Shown piece by piece: positions 1-7,064 of a DNA stretch of 19,159 nt (positions within the stretch are counted from its first letter, which is position 1; the number at the start of each line of letters is the position of its first letter). Both the position numbers and the translations under genes were made by a program. The notes below the pieces were generated by a model. The model was given only the letters and a program-made list of their open reading frames with translations, ran no database searches and was not told the origin of the DNA. Where the stretch lies: the NCBI GenBank assembly GCA_015655535.1, contig JAATEW010000430.1, positions 1 through 19,159 on the forward strand. Direction: 5' to 3'. The stretch comes from Hyphomicrobiales bacterium. Lineage in GTDB: Bacteria; Pseudomonadota; Alphaproteobacteria; Rhizobiales; Beijerinckiaceae.

Positions 1-536
1 GCCGATCGGAACACCACACGCATGAGGCCCATGGATTGATTCTTGATATCCGCCGAGAGGTCGGCCTTGACGAGTTTGGCACCGCGAAGATGCGCTCGCG
101 AGAAATCGCCTGCAATGCGCGCCGACGACAAATCGGCATGATCGAAATTCGTGTCCTGCATTTGCGAAGCAAAAAGCGACGCATTGGAGAGATCGGCATT
201 GGAAAAATTAGCGCCGACCGCCCAGGCCTGATCGAAGATCGCACCGGCAAGTTTAGTACCTGAGAAATTGCTCATGATGAGCCGAGCGGCACGGAAGTTC
301 GCACCCGAAAGATCGCGGCCCGAAAGATCGAGGCCATTGAGGCTCTTGCCCGAAAAATCCGGCTTTTCGCTCGAGGAGAGCGCTTTTTCTATGTCCGCCC
401 GCGTCATCTCGGCCATCGTGTACATGGGCGAAGACAGGTCGACATTATGCGTCATGTCCTGAGCTTCGGCGCAGGGCGCATAGGCCAAAACGGCGGCGGC
501 AAAACCGATAGGCGCAAAAAGACGGATCATAGCCAT
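1..536 (-). CDS. Secreted pentapeptide-repeat protein, C-terminus cut by the window edge
   Basis: About 178 residues are visible and the frame is still open at base 1. The N-terminus looks like a Sec signal peptide (hydrophobic stretch at residues 8-20, then a small-residue CAEAQ site). A linker follows, and from about residue 58 come pentapeptide repeats of the A(D/N)LxX type, for example GLDLSGRDLSGANF, GANFSNADLSNASL and NFDHADLSSA. Such repeats fold into a right-handed quadrilateral beta-helix and usually serve as binding scaffolds; no catalytic residues are expected. The signal peptide suggests a periplasmic location, unlike the cytoplasmic gyrase-protecting Qnr/MfpA proteins. The start chosen is ATG at 536; an in-frame ATG at 530 is equally possible, and neither has a strong Shine-Dalgarno. 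It lies 105 bases downstream of gshA on the same strand. The exact role cannot be read from the sequence. Confidence 0.85.
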   Translation of the reverse strand, partial: MAMIRLFAPIGFAAAVLAYAPCAEAQDMTHNVDLSSPMYTMAEMTRADIEKALSSSEKPDFSGKSLNGLDLSGRDLSGANFRAARLIMSNFSGTKLAGAIFDQAWAVGANFSNADLSNASLFASQMQDTNFDHADLSSARIAGDFSRAHLRGAKLVKADLSADIKNQSMGLMRVVFRS

Positions 537-641
537 ATCGCATTCGTTTAGAGGGAGCGGCGGTCTTCCCTTGTTCGCCTGATAGCGCCGTAAAGTTACG
601 CCGTCACGCGACTGTGATGTCCGAGCGCTGGCCACGCAGTC

Positions 642-2024
642 TCAATAGACGCAGGTCTCAAAAGTCCGATCGATATCGCCCGCCCATTCGCCCTGGTAGA
701 GCGCAAGGAGCACTTCCGCCTGGGTGCGGCCCGCGGCGACGAGATCGAGAGGGTCGAGAAAATGCGTCTCGTCGCGGCCCTGCGCATCGCGCTTGGCGCG
801 GCGGCCAAGACCGGCTCGGGCAAGGCTCAAGACATCGCGGGCGATGTCGCGGAGCGGGCGTCCGGCAATGCTGGTCTCGAGGCCAAGGCGCGGCACCTCG
901 GCCCGCAATTTTTCGCGCTGTTCCGCGCTCCAGCCTTTGATCAGTTCATAGGCGCCATCAAGCGCGGCGGAATCGTAAAAGAGCCCGGTGAACAGCGCCG
1001 GCAGGGCTGTCAGAAACGGCATAGGCCCGGTATCGGCGCCGCGCATCTCAAGATAGCGCTTCAGGCGGACTTCGGGACAAATCGTCGAAAGATGATTGGC
1101 CCAATCAGACAGGGTCGCCTTCTCGCCCGGCAGCGCCGCGAGACGGCCCGCGAGAAGATCGCGGAAGCTCGCTCCCGCGACATCATGATAGGTCTCGCCG
1201 CGCATGACGAAATACATCGGAACATCGAGCGCGTAATCGACATAGCGCTCGAACCCCATGCCGGGCTCGAAAGCGAAAGGCAGCATGCCGGCGCGCGCCT
1301 TATCCGTATCGCGCCAGACCTCCGAGCGCGCCGACAAAAAGCCATTGGGCTTGCCGTCGCTGAAAGGCGAATTGGCAAAGAGCGCGGTCGTCAAAGGCTG
1401 CAAGGCCAAAGACACCCGGAGCTTTTGAACCATGTCGGCTTCGCTCTCGTAATCGAGATTGGCCTGAACGGTCGAGGTTCGAAACATCATGTCGAGGCCG
1501 CGCGTGCCGACTTTCGGCATGTAATGCGCCATGATCTCGTAGCGCTGCTTCGGCATCATCGGAACCTCGTCCCGGCGCCATTTCGGGCTCATGCCGAGCG
1601 ATAGAAAGCCAATGCCGAGAGGGCCGGCAATCGCGTGGAGAGCCGAAAAATGTGCTTCGAGTTCGGCCTGGGCCGCATGGATCGTTTCGACCGGCGCGCC
1701 CGAGAGTTCGAATTGACCGCCGGGCTCGAGCGAAATGGCGCCCCCCTCCTTGGCGTCGAAAAGACCGATGATATTCGGCCCGTCCATAATGGGCTCCCAG
1801 CCACCGCTTTTCTGCATCCCCTCTAGAAGAGCGCGAATACCTGCCCGGCCCAATTCGGGCCGTCCAGCGTAAGGTACCGGCGTATGATCAGCCTTATAGA
1901 AGGGAAATTTTTCGTGCTCGGTCCCGACCCGGAACGGGCCCTGAGGCTTTGACCCGGCCTCGAACCAGGCCACAAGCTCCTCGCGCGACGTGATGGGGGT
2001 TGCATCCGAAACGTCGCGAGCCAT
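642..2024 (-). CDS. gshA: Glutamate-cysteine ligase, plant/alphaproteobacterial type
   Basis: A 460-residue protein catalysing the ATP-dependent joining of L-glutamate and L-cysteine, the first and rate-limiting step of glutathione synthesis in the cytoplasm. The length is normal for the alphaproteobacterial/plant family (GCS2-like fold), which is distinct from the E. coli enzyme. Diagnostic parts are the RVGTEHEKF substrate-site motif near residue 32, the SLEPGGQFELSGAP motif near residue 97, FRTSTVQANLDY near residue 181, and a C-terminus ending in FETCVY. Translation starts at ATG 2024, with only weak ribosome-binding complementarity upstream (GCTCGGAT). Many Rhizobiales carry rsmE just upstream of this gene; here the upstream stretch holds no gene. 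No frameshift or missing motif is evident. Its product could gate a classical Kef antiporter such as the one at 9495-11336, although the two genes are not linked. Confidence 0.96.
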   Translation of the reverse strand: MARDVSDATPITSREELVAWFEAGSKPQGPFRVGTEHEKFPFYKADHTPVPYAGRPELGRAGIRALLEGMQKSGGWEPIMDGPNIIGLFDAKEGGAISLEPGGQFELSGAPVETIHAAQAELEAHFSALHAIAGPLGIGFLSLGMSPKWRRDEVPMMPKQRYEIMAHYMPKVGTRGLDMMFRTSTVQANLDYESEADMVQKLRVSLALQPLTTALFANSPFSDGKPNGFLSARSEVWRDTDKARAGMLPFAFEPGMGFERYVDYALDVPMYFVMRGETYHDVAGASFRDLLAGRLAALPGEKATLSDWANHLSTICPEVRLKRYLEMRGADTGPMPFLTALPALFTGLFYDSAALDGAYELIKGWSAEQREKLRAEVPRLGLETSIAGRPLRDIARDVLSLARAGLGRRAKRDAQGRDETHFLDPLDLVAAGRTQAEVLLALYQGEWAGDIDRTFETCVY

Positions 2025-2045
2025 ATCCGAGCTTTCATTCGTCCT

Positions 2046-2082
2046 TTAGAGCACGCCTTCGGAAACCTTCTCCGAAAGGCAG
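2046..2082. repeat. Short hairpin, possible remnant of a TTAGAGCA palindromic element
   Basis: GCCTTCGGA (2055-2063) pairs with TCCGAAAGGC (2071-2080) with a one-base bulge and a seven-base loop. It is preceded by TTTAGAGCA, the same lead-in as the elements near 7014-7060 (minus strand) and 15431. It lies 31-56 bases upstream of the gshA start, so it would fall in the leader if transcription starts further upstream. The relation to the other elements is an inference from a short shared prefix. Confidence 0.35.
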
Positions 2083-2327
2083 TACTTCATTTAAAATCAA
2101 TAACCTGGGGATTGTTCGCGCAGGACGGATGTGCCGATCTTCGTAGCATGGGCTCTAGTCTTGGGCGGCTCAATCCTCTGGCGGTAGCGCTGGGCGCCGG
2201 GGAGCTTCATAGGCGTGCACGCGCCGCGGCGCAATGCGGGGCTTTGGCGGTCGCGTTCCCCCCGCCGCCAAGCGGAAGCTCGGGCCAAATCGGTTGCGCC
2301 TACGATTTTTCCGCAAGCTTAAGTTGG

Positions 2328-2354
2328 AAAGGCCCCGCTTTGAGCGGGGCCTTT
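2328..2354. terminator. Terminator-like hairpin in the flp upstream region
   Basis: Perfect 8-bp stem GGCCCCGC (2331-2338) / GCGGGGCC (2344-2351), extended to 11 bp by flanking AAA/TTT, with loop TTTGA. The T-tract is only three bases, but the shape is typical of bidirectional intrinsic terminators in high-G+C bacteria. Neither flanking gene points into it: gshA is divergent and flp starts 49 bases downstream. It could end a short RNA or antisense transcript, or act as an attenuator in the flp leader. Confidence 0.6.
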
Positions 2355-2402
2355 AACCATTCTTCCATCGAAATGGCCGTATGACGGAATGGGAGAACCG
2401 GC

Positions 2403-2564
2403 ATGCTTGTCATCAGATTTCTACGCGATACCAAAGCTGCCACAGCGATGGAATATTCCCTGATCGGCGGATTGATCGCAGTCGTGATCGTCGCCGCTCT
2501 TACAGCGGTCGGCACGAGCATTCAGGCGAAGTTTTTCGGACCGATCGCCGGCAACCTGAACTAG
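2403..2564 (+). CDS. Flp/Fap-type small pilin, orphan
   Basis: A 53-residue protein of the Flp pilin family, the major subunit of tight-adherence (Tad) pili. It has a short basic leader (MLVIRFLRDTK), then AATAMEYSLIGG with the family's invariant Glu-Tyr pair (E17, Y18), a hydrophobic helix LIAVVIVAALTAVG and a short hydrophilic tail. The ribosome-binding site GGAG (2392-2395) sits seven bases before ATG 2403, which fixes the start. The canonical prepilin-peptidase site has Gly immediately before the mature N-terminus; here that position (residue 12) is Ala. No cpaA/tadV, cpaB-F or tadB-G genes are in the window, so it is an isolated pilin copy. Its length is normal for Flp (about 50-65 residues). 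Confidence 0.85.
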   Translation: MLVIRFLRDTKAATAMEYSLIGGLIAVVIVAALTAVGTSIQAKFFGPIAGNLN

Positions 2565-2595
2565 CTACCCCAAACCGTCGCTGCCGGCAGAGCCG

Positions 2596-3246
2596 TCACT
2601 GACGATGGCTTGAGAGGATCTTGCTGATTTCGTCTTGCAAGCCCGGCGCCGCCGGCGTTCCCGGCTGCAGGATCTTGTTCAGCGAGTCGAGGCCGCCTTG
2701 GGCGCCTTGCTGACCGCCAAACAGGCTGCCGATAAGGCCGCTCAACATGCCCATCAGTCCGCCCTGCTGCTGCCCTTGAGCCCCCGCGCCCGACGCGAGC
2801 TGCCCGAGCAAGCCGCCGAGACCTTGATTTTTCAGCGAGGTGGCAAGGCCGCCGGCGATGACCGACACGATCACGGGCAACATCTGAACCAGGACCTCGG
2901 GACGCAGGCCCGTGATGCTCGATGCCTGCTGGGCGACTTGCGTCGTGATGTGGTTCGATCCGAAGAGCTCGCCCAAAATATCGCCGCCCTTGGCCGCCGC
3001 TTCAGGCGTCTGCGCCGCATCGGCGCTCGCGAAGGTCGACGTATGCTGGCCGTCGTTCAAGTTGGAAACGAGGCTGCCCAATGAGCCCGGATCCTTCAAT
3101 TTGCTCAAAAAAGCCGTGGAGAGCGCCGGGATCAGGGCCTTCACGGCGGTATCGACCTGTTCCGGCGACAAGCCGAATTGAGTCGCGAGATTTTCGGCGG
3201 CCTTGCCGTCCTGTGCGTTTTGAAAAATTTCATTGAGGCTGAACAT
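2596..3246 (-). CDS. DUF937 (YidB-like) family protein of unknown function
   Basis: A 216-residue protein recognised as DUF937. The N-terminal helical part (residues 1-60, with LATQFGLSPEQVDTAVKALIPALS) and the mid region LRPEVLVQMLPVIVSVIAGGLA fit the family pattern of repeated helical segments centred on a xxLLPxL-like motif. Residues about 145-195 are low-complexity and rich in Gly, Gln and Leu (repeated GGLLG, GQQQGG, GGQQGAQGG). There is no signal peptide or true membrane segment. GGGGGAG upstream, with five bases to the ATG at 3246, supports the start. The function of the family is not established to my knowledge. It is convergent with flp (32-base gap) and is preceded at 51 bases by the end of the MATE gene on the same strand, so it could be co-transcribed with it. 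Confidence 0.82.
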   Translation of the reverse strand: MFSLNEIFQNAQDGKAAENLATQFGLSPEQVDTAVKALIPALSTAFLSKLKDPGSLGSLVSNLNDGQHTSTFASADAAQTPEAAAKGGDILGELFGSNHITTQVAQQASSITGLRPEVLVQMLPVIVSVIAGGLATSLKNQGLGGLLGQLASGAGAQGQQQGGLMGMLSGLIGSLFGGQQGAQGGLDSLNKILQPGTPAAPGLQDEISKILSSHRQ

Positions 3247-3297
3247 GGGTACTCCCCCGCAAAAGGTCTGTCGCGATCGCGTCCTATCACCGTTATG

Positions 3298-4653
3298 CTA
3301 AGTGTTTATCACGGATTTTGCGAGACGTACCGTCACGAAATAAGCGGTCACGACCGCGGCGACCCCGAACAGGGATGCCCCGGCAATCAGCCCGACGAAA
3401 CCGCCTTCCGGTCCATTGTGCAAGGCGCCGAATGTCACGAAAGGCATGGTGCCCAAGGTCGCGCGGCCCCAATTGAAGCCGGTCGAGAGCACCGGAAAAC
3501 CCAGATTATTGAACGCGGCATTGGCGACAAAAATAGCCCCTAAAAAGAGCCAAAGGGCACCGCCATAGTTGCAAAAAAAGGTCACCAGCCGCTCCGTATC
3601 GCCAACCGCGTGAAAAATGCTGACGATGGCCGGCGCGGCAAGCCACAGCAAAAGCCAGACAAAGGCGACATAGACCAAAGAGACGGCGAAGCTGTCGGTC
3701 AGCACACGCTTGACGCGCTCGAACAGGCGCGCGCCGAGGTTCTGGCCCATGATCGGACCGACGACGGATGACAGTGCGAAGACGGCACCGAAGGCGACCG
3801 GCGTGATCCGGTCGATGATCGCGAAAGCCGCGACCGTCTCCTCCCCGAATTGCGAAAAAATCCGCATCGAATAAGCATTTGCGACCGGCGCCGCGAGATT
3901 GGTCAGGATGGCCGGGACCGCGATGCCCATCATCGGCTTCAGATCGGAGACCACGTCGCGCAAACGCGGACGTGCGACAAGATCATGCACGACCACCGTC
4001 CCGTGGAGGCCGACGCCGGCGATGACCAGCCGCGAAATGACCGTCACAATGGCCGCGCCCTCGACGCCGAGGCCGAGGCCGAAAATAAAAATAGGATCGA
4101 GAATGGCCGTCGCGATACCGCCGAAGAGAGTGACATACATGGCGCGCCGCGCATCGCCGACGGCGCGCAGCATCGCGGCGAAAGCCATGCCAAGGGCTAG
4201 GAACAAGGTCGCAGGAATCGTCCAGGCGAGATAAAGGGTTCCGACCGCCAAGGCTTCGTCCCGCGCACCGATCAGATAAAGGGCGTCGCCGCGAAACGGC
4301 ATGACCACCGCGGTCACAAGCACCGTTGCGACGAAGACATGCATCAGCCCCGAAGCCGCCAGCCGCCGCGCGGCCGGCCGCAGTCCGGCGCCGAGCGCGC
4401 GCGACACCAGCGCGCCAATCGCGATCGAAAGACCAATATTGAGCGAGATGAAAAAGAACAGAATCTGCGTCGCATAGCCGACCGCCGCCGTCAGGGCCGG
4501 ATCTTTGAGACGCGCAACGTAAAAGAGCGAGAGGAAATCGACGACGAAAATCGCCATCAGCCCGACCGAACCGGTCGCCGTCATGACAAGGACGTGACGC
4601 ATCGTTGAGCCTTCGGTGAAGCGGCCAGGCTTCACGATCGAACCGCCATTCAA
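3298..4653 (-). CDS. MATE family multidrug/cation efflux transporter
   Basis: A 451-residue inner-membrane protein with about twelve hydrophobic helices in two similar halves, as in the MATE (NorM/DinF) family, which expels organic cations or drugs using Na+ or H+ gradients. Family landmarks are the FTEGSTMRHVLVMTATGS start of helix 1, GYATQILFFFISLNIGLSIAIGALVSRALGAG in the first half, GMAFAAMLRAVGDAR and, in the second half, SVVGPIMGQNLGA. The frame is open from a TTG at 4689, but the TTG at 4653 has a strong GGGAG ribosome-binding site seven bases upstream and gives the usual MATE N-terminus, so I chose it. The substrate cannot be read from the sequence. It is divergent from the cation diffusion facilitator at 4917, with a shared 263-base promoter region. 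Confidence 0.93.
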   Translation of the reverse strand: MNGGSIVKPGRFTEGSTMRHVLVMTATGSVGLMAIFVVDFLSLFYVARLKDPALTAAVGYATQILFFFISLNIGLSIAIGALVSRALGAGLRPAARRLAASGLMHVFVATVLVTAVVMPFRGDALYLIGARDEALAVGTLYLAWTIPATLFLALGMAFAAMLRAVGDARRAMYVTLFGGIATAILDPIFIFGLGLGVEGAAIVTVISRLVIAGVGLHGTVVVHDLVARPRLRDVVSDLKPMMGIAVPAILTNLAAPVANAYSMRIFSQFGEETVAAFAIIDRITPVAFGAVFALSSVVGPIMGQNLGARLFERVKRVLTDSFAVSLVYVAFVWLLLWLAAPAIVSIFHAVGDTERLVTFFCNYGGALWLFLGAIFVANAAFNNLGFPVLSTGFNWGRATLGTMPFVTFGALHNGPEGGFVGLIAGASLFGVAAVVTAYFVTVRLAKSVINT

Positions 4654-4660
4654 AATATCT

Positions 4661-4665
4661 CTCCC
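4661..4665 (-). promoter_or_regulatory. Ribosome-binding site that decides a TTG start for the MATE gene
   Basis: On the minus strand AAGGGAGAG ends seven bases before TTG 4653. No comparable site precedes the TTG at 4689 or the GTG a few codons later, so the MATE protein probably begins MNGGSIVKPG at a rare TTG codon. Confidence 0.65.
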
Positions 4666-4815
4666 TTTTCGCCCGACCGATCGGGGCAAAAACGCTGCCG
4701 GACAGCGTCGAAACGAAAAGAACTCGCCCCAAGCAGCCGCTCGTTATAAGCAGGCGAGGTACAAAAGCTACTTAAAGCAGGATAGGCTTTGAAATCTTTT
4801 GGGTTTCGGCAGGAT

Positions 4816-4836
4816 GCCTCTTTAATTAATAGAGCC
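4816..4836. promoter_or_regulatory. Dyad centred on TTAATTAA between the divergent transporter genes
   Basis: CTCT (4818-4821) and AGAG (4831-4834) flank a TTAATTAA core (4822-4829), an imperfect palindrome in an otherwise G+C-rich divergent promoter region. Its size and position suit an operator for either the MATE or the cation diffusion facilitator gene, but no known regulator motif is recognised and an A+T-rich promoter element would look similar. Confidence 0.3.
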
Positions 4837-4916
4837 GATGGCCCCAACCCTGCCCCATATGGCACATGGATACGCCGGAGCTTCCGCATCTCGCGCCGAA
4901 TGATTAAGTCCTACAG

Positions 4917-5882
4917 ATGAATTTCGAGCCTCATTCTCACGATCACGATCATGATCACGGCGGACCCGGCGGCCATCACGGTCATCATCATGGCCCGGCG
5001 CATGGTCTGACCGATGTCGGAAACATCTTCCTCGTCGGCATTTCATTGAACGTCCTGATCGTCCTTCTTCAAGTCGTCGCCGGCTTTTGGGGACATTCCA
5101 TGGCGCTCCTCGCCGATGCCGGCCACAATCTCTCGGACGTGCTGGGGCTTGTCCTCGCCTGGGGCGCAAACCACCTCAGCCAACGCGCGCCCACGCAGCG
5201 CTACACTTACGGCCTGCGCGCAACGTCGATCCTGGCGGCGCTTTTCAATGCCGTCTTCCTGCTCGTCGTGACCGGCGCTTTGAGCTTCGCCGCAATCCAG
5301 AGATTGTTTCAGCCGGAACCCGTCGGCGGGATGACGATCATCGTCGTCGCCACCATCGGCATGCTCGTGAACGGCTTGACGGCCCTGCTGCTCGCCTCGC
5401 GGCGCAAGGAAGATCTCAATATTCGCGGCGCCTTCATGCACATGGTCGCCGACGCGGCGGTTTCGGCCGGCGTCGTTGGGACCGGCATTGTTATTTTTTT
5501 CACCGGCCTTCTCTGGCTCGATCCTTTGGTCAGTCTGGCGATCAATGCCATCATCATCATCGGCACATGGGATCTTCTGCGCGAGAGCCTCTCCATGTCG
5601 CTTGGCGCGGTTCCCTCGTCGATCAAGGTCAATGAGGTCAGCACCTATCTGCGCACCTTGCCGAAGGTCGCCTCTTTGCACGATCTGCATATCTGGGCGA
5701 TGAGCACGAGCGAGACGGCCTTGACCGCGCATCTCGTCATGCCGGAAGGTCATCCGGGCGACGAATTTCTCACCACGATCTGCACCGAGCTGCATGAGAA
5801 ATATGGCATTGGCCACGCGACGCTGCAGATCGAGACCGACGAAGCGACAGTCTGCAAACTCGCACCAGAGACGACTATCTAG
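4917..5882 (+). CDS. Cation diffusion facilitator, zinc-type efflux transporter
   Basis: A 321-residue inner-membrane protein of the CDF family (CzcD/ZitB/ZnT group) that exchanges cytoplasmic Zn2+ for protons. Residues 6-29 are a His/Asp-rich metal-binding tail (HSHDHDHDHGG, HHGHHHG). Six membrane helices follow; helix 2 carries LADAGHNLSD (H70, D74) and helix 5 FMHMVADA (H175, D179), giving the two-His, two-Asp transport site typical of zinc-selective members. The C-terminal cytoplasmic domain (about 235-315) has the family LHDLHIWAMS motif and HATLQIE. An in-frame TAA at 4902 and no nearer start fix ATG 4917; no clear ribosome-binding site is visible. Divergent from the MATE gene. Cd or Co could also be substrates; the histidine pattern favours zinc. 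Confidence 0.95.
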   Translation: MNFEPHSHDHDHDHGGPGGHHGHHHGPAHGLTDVGNIFLVGISLNVLIVLLQVVAGFWGHSMALLADAGHNLSDVLGLVLAWGANHLSQRAPTQRYTYGLRATSILAALFNAVFLLVVTGALSFAAIQRLFQPEPVGGMTIIVVATIGMLVNGLTALLLASRRKEDLNIRGAFMHMVADAAVSAGVVGTGIVIFFTGLLWLDPLVSLAINAIIIIGTWDLLRESLSMSLGAVPSSIKVNEVSTYLRTLPKVASLHDLHIWAMSTSETALTAHLVMPEGHPGDEFLTTICTELHEKYGIGHATLQIETDEATVCKLAPETTI

Positions 5883-6014
5883 CCGTGAGCAACCGCTCAG
5901 AAAAAATGAATTGCGCGGAGTTGATGCTTATCATGCACCGGAACCTAACCCCCGCTCAAATAAAATGCTCAATACGAACACATCACAACCAACACTAGAA
6001 TACCGGGAACGTGC

Positions 6015-6029
6015 ATGACTCAAAGTCAT
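6015..6029. promoter_or_regulatory. Perfect dyad ATGACT-CAA-AGTCAT upstream of the secreted Fn3 protein gene
   Basis: A 15-base perfect palindrome with a three-base centre, 118 bases before the start of the 6147-6824 gene and 133 bases after the CDF stop. It may be a dimeric regulator site. A second short dyad, GCGTTG (6089-6094) / CAACGC (6104-6109), lies closer to the gene. Neither matches an operator I can name, so function is only suggested by position. Confidence 0.3.
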
Positions 6030-6146
6030 AGCGGCGAGAAATGCAGTCGATAAAAAAGATTCGCGTTGCCTTACCCTGAATGAGGGGCGCGTTGAATGAT
6101 TTCCAACGCCTAAGTCAGCCGACATTCTCAATCAGGAGATGGGTTG

Positions 6147-6824
6147 ATGCCAGCTAGATCATTCACGTCGCGCGCCGCTTTTATGAAGCTCGTCAACGTC
6201 ACGGCAGCTTCCGTTGCTCTTTGTCTGTCGCCTGCGTTCGCCTGCGATGCACCAGGAACACCAAATCCTGTTTCTTTATACTCCATTGGTAATAACACCC
6301 TACAGCTCAAAGTTACGAATACAGCGACTGAGGGATCTGAGCATATCATCTGGTTCCTCGCTGAAGATCCATCCGGACACGTTGTGCGTTTTACCCAAGG
6401 CCGCATTTTAGATGGTGACTTCGCAGTGTTTAACTTGGCAAAACTTCAGTCCAACGCTCAATATTGCTTCAGTGTTTGGACGCGAGTCGACTCGACAACT
6501 GGATGCAGGTCACAGCAGCCAAGCGGAAAAGTTTGTGCTTGGACTTCGGACCCGGCTCAACCAGCGTTGAACGAAGCACATGGTGTGACGCAAGGACAAT
6601 CAGATACACCAGAGCCCGTCCAAGTAGCGTCAAGCGGCAGCGGCAACAGCGGAGGGGACGGCGGCAGCGGGGGCAATACTGGCAGCAATGGTTCTGGCGG
6701 CCCGACTCTTACCACGGTCAATGGAGTGCAATGCTGCAACGATCCGGAAGGCTCGTTCAACTCTCAATGCTGTCCCAAAGGGAACCTGATTTGCGCCCCG
6801 CCTCAGCATTGGTATTGCGAATGA
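6147..6824 (+). CDS. Secreted protein: Fn3-like domain, Gly/Ser linker, six-cysteine tail
   Basis: A 225-residue protein with no family name I can assign. AGGAG (6134-6138) lies eight bases before ATG 6147 and fixes the start; a TTG just before and an ATG at residue 13 are alternatives. A signal peptide runs to about A32 (SPAFA, then CDAPG). Residues 34-132 read as a fibronectin type III-like beta-sandwich: PGTPNPVSLYSI, LQLKVTN, IIWFLAEDPSG, VFNLAKLQSNAQYCFSVWTRV and VCAWTSDP. Residues about 165-187 are a Gly/Ser/Asn-rich linker. The tail holds CC-x10-CC-x6-C-x7-C (C196, C197, C208, C209, C216, C224), likely disulfide-bonded after export. G+C is low: hand counts give 45% over 6241-6360 against 68% at 5101-5160, which suggests acquired DNA. 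It is probably periplasmic or extracellular; binding of a polymer or surface is a guess. Confidence 0.8.
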   Translation: MPARSFTSRAAFMKLVNVTAASVALCLSPAFACDAPGTPNPVSLYSIGNNTLQLKVTNTATEGSEHIIWFLAEDPSGHVVRFTQGRILDGDFAVFNLAKLQSNAQYCFSVWTRVDSTTGCRSQQPSGKVCAWTSDPAQPALNEAHGVTQGQSDTPEPVQVASSGSGNSGGDGGSGGNTGSNGSGGPTLTTVNGVQCCNDPEGSFNSQCCPKGNLICAPPQHWYCE

Positions 6825-6984
6825 ATTTCAATAAAGCGGGTCTGGTCTATCGGCAGGACCCCATATCTACCCGAGCCACTGCAAATATGACCGATTTACT
6901 TTCATAAAGGGCACAGCCTCGAGATGTCCGCACGCGCTCTATTAGGTTACATCAACTCTAGAGCCGCAGATGTTCATATCGAAT

Positions 6985-7054
6985 CGGTCCGTGCGGATAA
7001 GTCTTTATCAACCGCATCGGACCGAAAAGCGCTTCGCACTTTTCGGTCCGATGC
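6985..7054. repeat. Cluster of overlapping palindromes, Rhizobiales intergenic-repeat-like
   Basis: The right-hand hairpin has perfect 16-base arms, GCATCGGACCGAAAAG (7014-7029) and its complement (7039-7054), around a nine-base loop. The left arm can also pair upstream: CGGTCCGTGCGG (6985-6996) complements CCGCATCGGACCG (7012-7024) with one bulge, with an ATAA/TTAT inner stem. The two folds share the middle arm and exclude each other. Read on the minus strand the element begins TTAGAGCATCGG. It sits 10 bases past the stop of the minus-strand amidohydrolase gene and could serve as its transcription stop or RNA-stabilising hairpin. It resembles palindromic intergenic elements of Rhizobiales (RIME-like), from memory only. 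Confidence 0.8.
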
Positions 7055-7064
7055 TCTAACCGGG

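Larger units (their letters stand above)
2025..2402. other. Gene-free stretch between divergent gshA and the Flp pilin gene
   Basis: This 378-base stretch separates the start of minus-strand gshA from the start of plus-strand flp, so it should carry both promoters. It holds a short hairpin at 2055-2080 and a terminator-like hairpin at 2328-2354. Short open frames (for example minus 2097-2288) show no family resemblance, low complexity and no ribosome-binding site, so I do not call them genes. I could not pick a confident sigma-70 promoter. Confidence 0.6.

Noticed and set aside
2097..2288. Minus-strand small open frame upstream of gshA, where rsmE often lies
   Set aside because: No RsmE motif, no ribosome-binding site, and a basic low-information translation. 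It is not a remnant I can support.
3272..3281. Perfect palindrome CGCGATCGCG between the DUF937 and MATE genes
   Set aside because: Ten bases of CG-rich palindrome are expected by chance in this composition. It has no spacing to a promoter that would make it an operator.
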